From: an uncultured Collinsella sp.
Lineage (GTDB): Bacteria; Actinomycetota; Coriobacteriia; Coriobacteriales; Coriobacteriaceae
Assembly: GCA_905199225.1 (NCBI GenBank)
Contig: CAJKFS010000022.1
Coordinates: 1 to 39,322 of the forward strand
Length of the DNA stretch: 39,322 bases
Direction of reading: 5' to 3'
Shown here: piece by piece, positions 23,633 to 33,200 of the stretch
Layout of the letters: every line of letters begins with the position of its first letter
Numbering within the stretch: position 1 is the stretch's first letter
Program-made: the position numbers and the translations under genes
The notes under the pieces: model-generated
What the model saw: the letters and a program-made list of their open reading frames with translations, nothing else
Told to the model about the DNA's origin: nothing
Databases searched by the model: none

Positions 23633-23905
23633 ATGATGGCAGACCACAAATCGGTGACCCGCATGCTCAAGACGGCACGCGGCCAGATCGACGGCATCTT
23701 GCGGATGGTCGATGAGGACCGCTATTGCGTCGATATTTCCACACAGCTCATGGCTACACAGGCGCTCCTCGCGCGCATTAACGCCGACGTGCTCAAGGCG
23801 CATATCGAGGGCTGCGTGACTTCGGCAATCGAATCGGGCGACGAAGACCTCAAAGCCGCCAAGCTCGCCGAGATCGAACGCGTCGTCGACAAGCTCTCCA
23901 AGTAA
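23633..23905 (+). CDS. csoR: CsoR-family copper-sensing repressor
   Basis: 90-aa all-helical DUF156 protein. The three Cu(I) ligands of true CsoR proteins are present: Cys32 (RYCVDIS), His57 and Cys61 (HIEGCV), which separates it from RcnR and FrmR types. CsoR tetramers repress copper operons and release DNA on binding Cu(I). ATG at 23633 (with a second Met next) follows GAGGA. Last gene of the copper operon, so it represses its own synthesis through the palindrome at 20803-20815. Confidence 0.93.
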   Translation: MMADHKSVTRMLKTARGQIDGILRMVDEDRYCVDISTQLMATQALLARINADVLKAHIEGCVTSAIESGDEDLKAAKLAEIERVVDKLSK

Positions 23906-23915
23906 TTGGGGCATT

Positions 23916-23962
23916 GGGGACAGGTACGTTTGCACCACATTGGTGCAGATTAACCTGTCCCC
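23916..23962. repeat. GGGGACAGGT double-stem hairpin
   Basis: GGGGACAGGT-5 nt-TGCACCA-cat-TGGTGCA-5 nt-ACCTGTCCCC: two perfect stems (10 and 7 bp) separated by a symmetric 5/5 internal loop, 10 nt after the csoR stop. It may end the copper operon, but no T-run follows. The GGGGAC cap recurs in the hairpin at 28682-28722. Confidence 0.8.
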
Positions 23963-24017
23963 CTTGCTCTAAATCGGGTATAAAGGCGTGCGGCATATCG
24001 AATGAAAGGCAATTTGC

Positions 24018-24491
24018 ATGAATGACTTTATGAAGGGCCGCAATGGCGCTGACGAACTCACCATCGTGATGGGCTTCGCAGGCATTATCATCGCCATGAT
24101 CGGTTCGATGGCTCGTATCCAGTGGCTCAGCTGGATCGCCATCGCCGTAATCGTGATTGGCGTGCTGCGCGGCCTGTCCAAAAATATCGACGCACGTCAC
24201 AAGGAGAACGAGGCCTTTGTCGCCGCGACTGCAAACGTACCCGGCTTGGGCAAGTTTGTAGCTAGCTTGGGCGGCGGAGCTGCAGCGGCCAACGCCTCGC
24301 GCGCAGCCGGTACTAGCAAGGAAGACTTTGAACGTGCCAAGCGCACAGCCAAGAAGATGTGGAAGGGCCGCAAGACCACGGCCTATCTTAAGTGCCCCAA
24401 CTGCGGCCAGATGCTCTCCGTTCCCAAGGGCAAAGGCAAGATCCGCGTCACCTGCCCCAAGTGCCATGCCAAGATGGAGACGCGCTCATAG
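24018..24491 (+). CDS. Small membrane protein with C-terminal zinc ribbon
   Basis: 157 aa, family not recognised. Two close hydrophobic segments near the N-terminus (ELTIVMGFAGIIIAMIG and WLSWIAIAVIVIGVLRG), an Ala/Gly-rich stretch (about 75-95), a basic helix (FERAKRTAKKMWKGRK) and a C-terminal zinc ribbon with two CPxC knuckles (CPNCGQ, CPKCHAK). This is the layout of a membrane-anchored metal-binding or nucleic-acid-binding protein. ATG at 24018, with AAAGGC a little far upstream. It stands alone and is followed by a bidirectional terminator. Confidence 0.85.
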   Translation: MNDFMKGRNGADELTIVMGFAGIIIAMIGSMARIQWLSWIAIAVIVIGVLRGLSKNIDARHKENEAFVAATANVPGLGKFVASLGGGAAAANASRAAGTSKEDFERAKRTAKKMWKGRKTTAYLKCPNCGQMLSVPKGKGKIRVTCPKCHAKMETRS

Positions 24492-24512
24492 CTGCCATAC
24501 TATGGGACAAAT

Positions 24513-24548
24513 AAAAGCCGAGGCCTCGCACTGGGACCTCGGCTTTTT
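24513..24548. terminator. Bidirectional intrinsic terminator
   Basis: AAAAGCCGAGG-13 nt-CCTCGGCTTTTT: an 11-bp stem flanked by A and T runs, between the convergent zinc-ribbon and amidohydrolase genes, so it can serve both. Confidence 0.93.
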
Positions 24549-24555
24549 CTGATTA

Positions 24556-24580
24556 TGACAAAGGGATTGCCCCTTTGTCA
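24556..24580. repeat. TGACAAAGGG hairpin
   Basis: TGACAAAGGG-attgc-CCCTTTGTCA, a perfect 10-bp stem directly after the terminator and 3 nt beyond the amidohydrolase stop. Similar to the weaker hairpin at 2325-2344. Confidence 0.6.
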
Positions 24581-24583
24581 CAC

Positions 24584-25954
24584 CTATGCCACGCCGTCGC
24601 GAGCGAGCTCCTCTGCCAGGGCTTCTGCCGGCATGGCCATAATCGCGTCGAGCTCGGCGTCAACCTCGGGGATGTGCTTGACCTTCAGCTTGCGCACCAG
24701 GTCACCGCGACACATCACGTGTATCGGCTCATGCAGAGCGCACAGGTCATCGAGCGGGTTCTCGCGCGTCACCAGGATATCGGCGGCCTTACCGCACTCG
24801 ACCGTGCCGGTCTCGCCGCCCAGCCCCAGCAGCTCGGCATTGACCTGCGTGGCCGTATGCAGCGCGAAGGCGTTGCTCACGCCCACGTACTTGGCAAAGT
24901 AAGCCACCTCGCGCCACATGTCGTACTGCGTCACGAACGGGCAGCTCGAGTCCGTGCCCAGGCCCACCTTAACGCCGGCTTCCAGCGCCGCGCGAGCGCT
25001 CTCGATAATGCCCGAGCACACGATGTCACCGTTCTTCTTTTGCGTGTCGGTCGAATGGGTCTTTTCCGGGTCGAGCAATACAAACGGCAGCGCCGGGCTG
25101 ATAGTGCAGGTAACGCTGGGCGCACGCCCCTCGAGCTGCGTGCCCGCGGCGCCACGGTACAGCTCCAGAATCTCGGACGTCAACGGAGCGCCGTGCTCAA
25201 TCGTGTCAACGCCGGCCTCAAGCGCAACCTTCACACCCTCGGTGCTCTCGACATGGGCCATGACCGGAAGGCCCATATCGTGCGCCGCCTTGCACGCCGC
25301 CGCGGCAACCTCCACCGGCATACGCAGCACGCCCGGCTCGCCCACCTCGGTCGCATCGAACACACCGCCCGTTACGAACAGCTTAATGACGTCGGCACCG
25401 CGCGCATACAGGTCGCGCACCTGTTCGGCTGCCTCGGCGGGACTGTTTGCCACCTGGGCGAACAAGCCCGCACCATGGCCGCCCGGCACCGTGACGCCCG
25501 TTCCCGGCGCCACCAGGCGAGGACCTTGATACTTGCCGGCATCGATAGCATCACGCACGGCCAGATCGGCAAACAGCGGGTCGCCCGCGCCGCGCACCGT
25601 AGTCACGCCACTTGCCAGCTGCTGCTGGGCGCTACCTTTGAGGATATGGCGCACGATGGCGCGCCCCACGGGATTATCGAGCTTCTTCATCAGCGCACCC
25701 GCATCGCCCGCCGAAACCGGCTTGCCCGAGCCGCACAGATGCACATGCATATTGATTAGACCTGGCATGAGATACGCCCCTGCCAGGTCGATGACCTCGG
25801 CACCTGCAGGCGCCTGCGCCACAGCACTCGGCCCCATCCACGTGATGAGACCGCGCTCAACGGCCACGGCCATGTCGGGCTGCGGCTCCATATGTTCCGA
25901 ACCATCCAGGACGGTCGCATTGATAAACAACGTGGAACGATCGGCAGACGCCAT
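24584..25954 (-). CDS. Metal-dependent amidohydrolase (prolidase/imidazolonepropionase-like)
   Basis: 456-aa cytoplasmic amidohydrolase-superfamily enzyme, with a TIM-barrel flanked by a small beta domain. Metal-site residues are visible in order: NMHVHL (HxH after strand 1), IKLFVTGG (the lysine that is usually carboxylated), MAHVES and TIEHGA (two His), and GTDSSCPF (Asp on strand 8). The pattern fits the Xaa-Pro dipeptidase/Sgx9260-type subgroup, which cleaves N-acyl or dipeptide amides; the actual substrate cannot be read. The ATG at 25954 is chosen because GAGGAG lies 6 nt upstream; an in-frame ATG at 25987 is the alternative. Single gene, with family A palindromes about 150 nt upstream. 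Confidence 0.92.
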   Translation of the reverse strand: MASADRSTLFINATVLDGSEHMEPQPDMAVAVERGLITWMGPSAVAQAPAGAEVIDLAGAYLMPGLINMHVHLCGSGKPVSAGDAGALMKKLDNPVGRAIVRHILKGSAQQQLASGVTTVRGAGDPLFADLAVRDAIDAGKYQGPRLVAPGTGVTVPGGHGAGLFAQVANSPAEAAEQVRDLYARGADVIKLFVTGGVFDATEVGEPGVLRMPVEVAAAACKAAHDMGLPVMAHVESTEGVKVALEAGVDTIEHGAPLTSEILELYRGAAGTQLEGRAPSVTCTISPALPFVLLDPEKTHSTDTQKKNGDIVCSGIIESARAALEAGVKVGLGTDSSCPFVTQYDMWREVAYFAKYVGVSNAFALHTATQVNAELLGLGGETGTVECGKAADILVTRENPLDDLCALHEPIHVMCRGDLVRKLKVKHIPEVDAELDAIMAMPAEALAEELARDGVA

Positions 25955-26103
25955 ATCGAGCTCCTCCCCCTCAGAAAACTTGAACATCTGTCCATTATTA
26001 TCCAGTGTAGCCCGATTGCCACAGACATATCGGTTAACGGAGGGAAGAGGGGATGTGGGGGACGGAATACGCTGCAGTCCCACCCCAGCGACACCAGGGA
26101 AGT

Positions 26104-26160
26104 GTCTCGATCTGTAACAGATACAGGGTTGTTGGGCCCCTTGCTGTTACAGATCAAGAC
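26104..26160. repeat. Family A palindromic element, copy 3
   Basis: GTCTCGATCTGTAACA - 26 nt - GTTACAGATCAAGAC. First of a pair; starts 81 bp before the next copy. Confidence 0.92.
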
Positions 26161-26184
26161 ATTCGGTCGACGCTTCACCGGTTT

Positions 26185-26241
26185 GTCTCGATCTGTAACA
26201 GTTACGAGCTCAAATAACCTCTAAACGTTACAGATTGAGAC
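26185..26241. repeat. Family A palindromic element, copy 4
   Basis: GTCTCGATCTGTAACA - 26 nt - GTTACAGATTGAGAC. Ends 8 nt before the stop codon of the nuclease-like gene. Confidence 0.92.
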
Positions 26242-26249
26242 AAAACCTC

Positions 26250-27320
26250 TCAGCGCCCATACCACTGACGTCTCCACTCCTCAGCCAAATCGGGCCGTCG
26301 CGAAATACCCGCCAACCTCATCTTCTCAACCAGCTTCCCCGGATTCTTGAGCTCATCAAACGTAAACCGAAGCACCTTGTGCCCGAGCATTGTCAGATGG
26401 GACTCCCGTTGACGTTCTGCCACGAATGGGTCGACCGACTCCCAGCCCTCGCCGTTCTGCAAGGCATACTTCCCCTTTCCGTCGAGCTCGCCGATGACAC
26501 ATGTCCCGTCCTCGAGCCTCCAGAAATAATCGACCCGAAACACCTGGCTCGAATCGAGCGGATCGCGAAACTCCACCTGCAACTCCGGAACCGGAAAGCC
26601 GTATGCAATAAAGAACGCTCGAAACCGAGACTCGCCACCGTTTTCGGACATCCCGTCCGCATACGACGCAATCACCTGTGCCCTGCGATACCCTCGCTTG
26701 CCCTCGCAATCGGCGCGGAGGCGCTCGCACAAATCCCCACGTGAAACGCCTTTCGCCCGCAGTGCAGAATCGGCAATCGCCAACCCGTAGGAGAACGGCG
26801 CACGCAGCAAGCAATCCTCCACCGTGCGCCAAAATGACGTCACCTGCACGCCATCAACACGCTCGAGCGCGCCCGCCATCTGCGGACGCAACAACCTGCA
26901 CCCGCTGTTCAACGTCATCGAACAGCCCGTCTTAACAAGAAAACGCGGCCCGAGCAGATCATTCGGCACCTCCAAACCCCACAAAAGCGCCGCGTCATAG
27001 CCCCAAAACGCCCAATCGGGATGAAATTCCGCAAGCCCTTTGATAGTCCTCAGCGCTCGCTCCGCCGGCGTCAATGCATCCCAATCATGCTGAAAACAGA
27101 ACAGGTACGGCTCGGGCTCCGCGATATCGTCGGTTCCAACATGGCGTCGCAGCCACATGAGCTCGGTATTGTCATGCGTTGCGAGCAGCGCACCTTGCTT
27201 GGCCGTCTCCGTGAGACGCGCGAGCGTCCTGTTCCGCGCCAGCGTGTTGCGAGTCGTATGCTTGTGTTTGAGAACGGTATTAGACACTTCCATCACCACC
27301 ACATCGGACAAATGGACCAT
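26250..27320 (-). CDS. AbiEi-like winged-helix protein with PD-(D/E)XK nuclease domain
   Basis: 356 aa. The N-terminal ~80 residues resemble the winged-helix DNA-binding part of AbiEi-type antitoxins (LARLTETAKQGALLATHDNTELMWLRRHV). The middle contains the conserved WAFWGYDAALLWGL. The C-terminal ~110 residues read as a VSR/DUF559-like restriction-endonuclease fold, with Asp264 (RVDYFW) and Asp280-x-Lys282 (GELDGKGKY) as the PD-(D/E)XK core, then RQRESHLTMLGHKVLRF. ATG at 27320 has GGAGG about 12 nt upstream; a TTG at 27344 is also in frame. No AbiEii toxin gene is next to it. Two family A palindromes abut its 3' end and four abut its 5' end, making it a candidate binder or mobiliser of those repeats. 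Confidence 0.8.
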   Translation of the reverse strand: MVHLSDVVVMEVSNTVLKHKHTTRNTLARNRTLARLTETAKQGALLATHDNTELMWLRRHVGTDDIAEPEPYLFCFQHDWDALTPAERALRTIKGLAEFHPDWAFWGYDAALLWGLEVPNDLLGPRFLVKTGCSMTLNSGCRLLRPQMAGALERVDGVQVTSFWRTVEDCLLRAPFSYGLAIADSALRAKGVSRGDLCERLRADCEGKRGYRRAQVIASYADGMSENGGESRFRAFFIAYGFPVPELQVEFRDPLDSSQVFRVDYFWRLEDGTCVIGELDGKGKYALQNGEGWESVDPFVAERQRESHLTMLGHKVLRFTFDELKNPGKLVEKMRLAGISRRPDLAEEWRRQWYGR

Positions 27321-27346
27321 CGCCGCTGTTGCCTCCGCTGACAAAT

Positions 27347-27403
27347 GTCTTGATCTGTAACAGGAAGACAGTCTTTGAACCTCTAGTTGTTACAGAACAA
27401 GAT
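27347..27403. repeat. Family A palindromic element, copy 5 (array unit 1)
   Basis: GTCTTGATCTGTAACA - 26 nt - GTTACAGAACAAGAT. Starts 26 nt upstream of the nuclease-like gene's ATG. The right arm shares the AAC variant with copy 1. Confidence 0.92.
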
Positions 27404-27426
27404 CTTTCGGCAGCCGCCAACCTTCC

Positions 27427-27483
27427 GTCTCAATCTGTAACAGCAAGGTCGACTTTTAGCCTGTAGATGTTACAGATCGAGAC
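27427..27483. repeat. Family A palindromic element, copy 6 (array unit 2)
   Basis: GTCTCAATCTGTAACA - 26 nt - GTTACAGATCGAGAC, exactly 80 bp after unit 1. Confidence 0.93.
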
Positions 27484-27506
27484 ATTCCCCCAACCAGGTG
27501 CCAAAC

Positions 27507-27563
27507 GTCTCGATCTGTAACAGTTAGACGTTCTCCAGGGCCCTAAACGTTACAGATTTAGAC
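27507..27563. repeat. Family A palindromic element, copy 7 (array unit 3)
   Basis: GTCTCGATCTGTAACA - 26 nt - GTTACAGATTTAGAC, exactly 80 bp after unit 2. The interior begins GTTAGAC and ends CCTAAAC, so pairing can continue inward from the arms. Confidence 0.93.
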
Positions 27564-27586
27564 AAATCAGCAGCGCCCAAGCATTC

Positions 27587-27643
27587 GTCTCGATCTGTAA
27601 CAGGTAGACCGGTTTTTTGTCCCTAAACGTTACAGATCGAGAC
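27587..27643. repeat. Family A palindromic element, copy 8 (array unit 4)
   Basis: GTCTCGATCTGTAACA - 26 nt - GTTACAGATCGAGAC, exactly 80 bp after unit 3; both arms match the consensus. The interior has six Ts at its centre. Confidence 0.93.
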
Positions 27644-27679
27644 AAATAGACACGCGGCGGCGCTGCGACAGCCCATCCC

Positions 27680-28386
27680 TTACTCCCACTCCTGCTCGTA
27701 GATGTTGAGGGACTTTACGTAGCGCCCCTGGGCGCCCATGATGTCGCGGACCAGGCGCAAAAGAAGCTGATGCACGAGGTGTCGAAGCCGTCCTGCAGGT
27801 CCTCCGGATGCACCGCACCCGGCCCATCGACCGCCGTGTCGCTCAGGCGCGCGATGTCATACAGGTAGAGCTGCCCCGCCGTCAGCCAGACATCGTCGAC
27901 GCAGGCGAGGCGCACCGCAATCGCGCCGTCGCTCCAATGCTCCTTTTGCACGATATGCGGGTCGTAGACATCAAAGCGACGGTCGGTGCGCGTATCCTTC
28001 AGCGCAGCCATGCCGTTCGCAGGATCCTTGTCCAAAATGCCAAAGCGCGAGAAATACTGCGTGTCGCGTACCTGCTCGAGCCGCTTGAGCGAGACAGGCG
28101 AAAGCGATGCCGGCGGCTCGTCAACATACAGCTCGAGCAGCGTCTTGCCATGGCGATAGGGGCGCTCGAAGAGCAGCCAATCGGTAAATGCCATGTTGTA
28201 GGCCATGATTTCGTTTTGGGAAGGCTCGGTGCAATAGCTGAGCCACGGGTCGACAATGATCTCAAACTGCTCGCGCGCCGGCTCCAAAAACTGAAACTTC
28301 CGCAGCATCCAAAAATGGGCTATGTCGGCAATATCGTTGCCGACGGCTTCAGCCAGATGCGCTCGGTCTAAAACGTGGTCAGTCAC
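27680..28386 (-). pseudogene. Unrecognised protein gene with a C-terminal frameshift
   Basis: Begins at GTG 28386 (GAGGAGG 5 nt upstream) and reads well for about 200 residues of an unrecognised, probably alpha/beta soluble protein (DIAHFWMLRKFQFLEPAREQ, TDWLLFERPYRHGKTLLELY). Near 27780 the frame turns into Cys/Ser/Trp-rich residues and stops at 27715. One base over, the sequence continues naturally as LVHQLLLRLVRDIMGAQGRY and KSLNIYEQEWE, then TAA at 27680-27682. Restoring one base, for example ACCTCG to ACCCTCG, joins the two parts. It is either a recent frameshift or a sequencing error. If intact, about 234 aa. Function unknown. Confidence 0.75.
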
Positions 28387-28681
28387 GGCATCCTCCTCAA
28401 ACTGATGAACCTCAATTTGAGCTTACGGGGAGGGTGGGCAGCCACTGTCAGCACGGACAAAATAGGCCTCCGGCTGCAAACCAACTGCTGACCAAACACT
28501 TGACGGGATGCTTGACCGAAAATGCGCACCGCAACAAAATCGCAGGTAAACATAGACAGCCAGCCCGTCCTTTTGAGCCAGATACCCACAGGCACCACAG
28601 AAACAACAGGTGACCACAGCCCAAGAAGTCGACAAATGAACACCCGTACGTCGACAAACGAGCAAATCGCTCGCAAAGAGT
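28387..28681. other. Intergenic region, no gene seen
   Basis: Between the frameshifted gene and the gltD-side hairpin. Lower in GC than its neighbours; short frames have no ribosome site or family pattern. A direct repeat GTCGACAAA (about 28628 and 28648) is the only local structure seen. Confidence 0.4.
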
Positions 28682-28736
28682 GTCCCCAACGACTAGACAA
28701 AAAATGACTAGTCATTGGGGACGTTCTTAAATGACT
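28682..28736. repeat. GTCCCCAA-GACTAG hairpin element, copy 2
   Basis: GTCCCCAACGACTAG-11 nt-CTAGTCATTGGGGAC is a 15-bp hairpin with one mismatch (28682-28722). It is followed by GTTCTTAAATGACTA, which together with the right arm matches the repeat at 6384-6427. Ends 4 nt before the gltD stop. Confidence 0.75.
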
Positions 28737-28739
28737 ACT

Positions 28740-30221
<1,482 letters not shown>

Positions 30222-30226
30222 GGCAC

Positions 30227-33200
30227 TTACGCCTCCTTCTTGGTCGAAGCAACAGAGCTGGCGGCGGCGGGCACAGCGCCAGCGACACCACCCGCCACAT
30301 CAAAGCGAGCGACATCAGCGGCGTCGGCGCGACCGGTCACAATGTCAAACGCCAGCTCCTCGGCCTGCGCATGCGTCTTGCCGACGGCCTCGGCGGCGGC
30401 GACAATCGCCAGCACGCGCTCGTACTCGGTCGGAATGACCTTCACAAAGTGCTTGCTCATCGTCTCAAAGCTGTAGAGCAGCTTAATGCCGCGCGGGCTC
30501 TGCGTCGCGTCCACGTGCTCCTGGATGAGCTCGCGAATCTGTGCCAGCTCACCGGCCGTCGGGGCCTTGAGCTCAACGCTCTCGTGGTTCACACGGGCAT
30601 CGAGGGTGCCGTACTGGTCAAAGACGTAAGCCACGCCGCCCGTCATGCCGGCGGCGAAGTTCTGCCCGACCTCGCCCAGGATGAGCGCCAGACCTCCCGT
30701 CATGTACTCGCAGCCATGGTTGCCGCAGCCCTCGACCACCACCGTGGCACCGGAGTTGCGTACGCCAAAGCGCTGGCCGGCCAGGCCGTTAATGAAGCCG
30801 CGGCCACTCGTAGCGCCAAAGAACGCAACGTTGCCCACGATGATGTTCTCGTCGAACTTGTAGGTCGCATGCGGGTTGGGGCGCACCGACACCTCGCCGC
30901 CCGAAAGGCCCTTGCCAAAGTAGTCGTTGGCGTCGCCGCACACGTTGAGCGTAATGCCGCGCGGCAGGAAGGCGCCAAAGCTCTGACCGGCCGAACCATC
31001 GCAATCGATGGTGATGGAGCCGGCGGGCAGGCCCTCGGGATGCGCCTTGGTCACCGCGTTGCCCAAGATGGTGCCCACGCAGCGGTTGACGTTGGCGATA
31101 TCGGCGCGAAAGCGAATCGGACGCAGGTGCGCACGGGCATCGGCCGTATAGGGCACAAACAACGTGGAGTCGAGCGTCTTGTCGAGCTCGCTGTCCGCAG
31201 CCATCTGGGGCAGGAAGTGACGGCCGTCGGCACCCGGGATATGGGCACCGAACTCGCAGGTCGCGCTCGCCAGCACGGGCGACAGATCGAGCAGGTTGGC
31301 CTTGCGGTTGCCCGGGACCTCAATCTGGCGCAAGCACTCGGGATGGCCGACCATCTCGTCGACGGTGCGGAAGCCCAGGCTCGCCATGACCTCACGCAGC
31401 TGCTCGGCAACAAAGAGCATAAAGTGCTCAACGTGCTCGGGCTTGCCGCGGAAGCCGCGACGCAAGCGACAGTTTTGCGTGGCAATGCCGGCCGGGCAGG
31501 TATCCTGCTGGCAGTCGCGCTGCATGAGGCAGCCCATGGAGATGAGCGGCATGGTCGCAAAGCCAAACTCCTCGGCACCCAGCAGGCAGGCGACGGCGAC
31601 GTCGGTGCCGTCCATGAGCTTGCCATCGGCCTCGAGCACCACGCGTGAGCGCAAACCGTTTTGCAGCAGCGTCTGCTGGGCCTCGGCAAGGCCAAGCTCC
31701 AGCGGCAGACCCGCGTGCCAGATAGAGTCGCGCGCAGCGGCACCCGAGCCGCCATTGTGGCCGCTGATCAAGATCTTGTCGGCAGCGCCCTTGGCCACGC
31801 CGGTGGCGATGGTGCCGACGCCGGCCTCGCTGACCAGCTTGACCGACACGCGCGCGCCGGGGTTGGCGTTCTTAAGATCGAAGATAAGCTCTGCCAAGTC
31901 CTCGATGGAGTAGATGTCGTGGTGCGGCGGAGGCGAAATCAGGCCGATGCCGGGCGTGGACTGACGGACCTCGGCAATCCAGGGGTAGACCTTCTTGCCG
32001 GGCAGGTGACCGCCCTCACCGGGCTTGGCTCCCTGGGCCATCTTGATCTGAATCTCGAAGGCGCTGCACAGGTAGCGGCTCGTCACGCCAAAGCGCGCGC
32101 TTGCCACCTGCTTGATGGCGGAGTTCTTGGAGTCACCGTTGGCCAGCGGGGTCTCGCGGCGCGGATCCTCGCCGCCCTCGCCGGAGTTGGAACGGCCGTG
32201 CAGGCGGTTCATGGCGATGGCCATGCACTCGTGTGCTTCCTTGCTGATGGAGCCGTACGACATGGCGCCGGTGTTAAAGCGGCGGACGATGTTGAGCGCA
32301 GGCTCGACCTCGTCGAGCGAAACCGGCGTGCGACCGTTAGCGTTAAAGTCGAGCAAGTCGCGCAGGCGCACGGCACGGCCGGTGCGGTGCAGGCGGGCGC
32401 TGTACTCCTTAAAGGTGTCGTAGCTGTCCTCACGGCAGGCGGTCTGCAGCAAGTAGACAGTCTGTGGATCGATGAGGTGATCCTCGCCGCCGAGCGGGCG
32501 CCACTTGGTCAGACCCAGCGTGGGCAGCTGATCGGGAGCCGGGCTCTTAAGGATAGCGAGCGCGGCGTCGTAACGCTCGTTTTGCTCGCGCTCAACGTCC
32601 TCGACACCCATACCGCCCACACGGCTCACCGTGCCGGCGAAGTACGCGTTGACGAACTCCGGCGTAAAGCCGACGGCCTCAAAGATTTGCGCGGAGTGGT
32701 AGCTCTGCACCGTGGAGATGCCCATCTTGGACATGATGGAGACGATGCCCGCCGTCGCGGCCTTGTTGTAGTTGGCGATGCCCTGCTCGGCTGTCACGTC
32801 CAGATCGCCGTGCGCCGCCAAGTCGCGGATGCACGCATGCGCGTTGTACGGATAGATACCGCTCGCGGAATAGCCCACCAGCGCCGCAAAGTCGTGCGGG
32901 GACACGGCGTCGCCACACTCCACCACGATGTCGGCAAAGGTACGCACGCCGGCGCGGATCAGGTGGTTGTGCACGCAGCCCACGGCGAGCAGCGACGGCA
33001 CGGGCACCTCGCCCGCTCCGGCGCGATCGCTCAACACCACGATGTTCACGCCGTCGCGGACCGCGGCCTCAACGTCCTCTGCAAGCTGCTTGAGCGCAGC
33101 CTGCAGCGCACCCTCGCCGGCATCGCGGCGGTACACGGCACGGAAGCGACGAGTCTTAAAGCCCACGCGGTCGATGGCGCAGATGCGGTCGAACTCTTCC

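Noticed and set aside
27347..27643. CRISPR array
   Set aside because: Repeats are only 15-16 nt, alternate in orientation, spacers are of two lengths (26 and 23 nt), and no cas gene is seen in the window.
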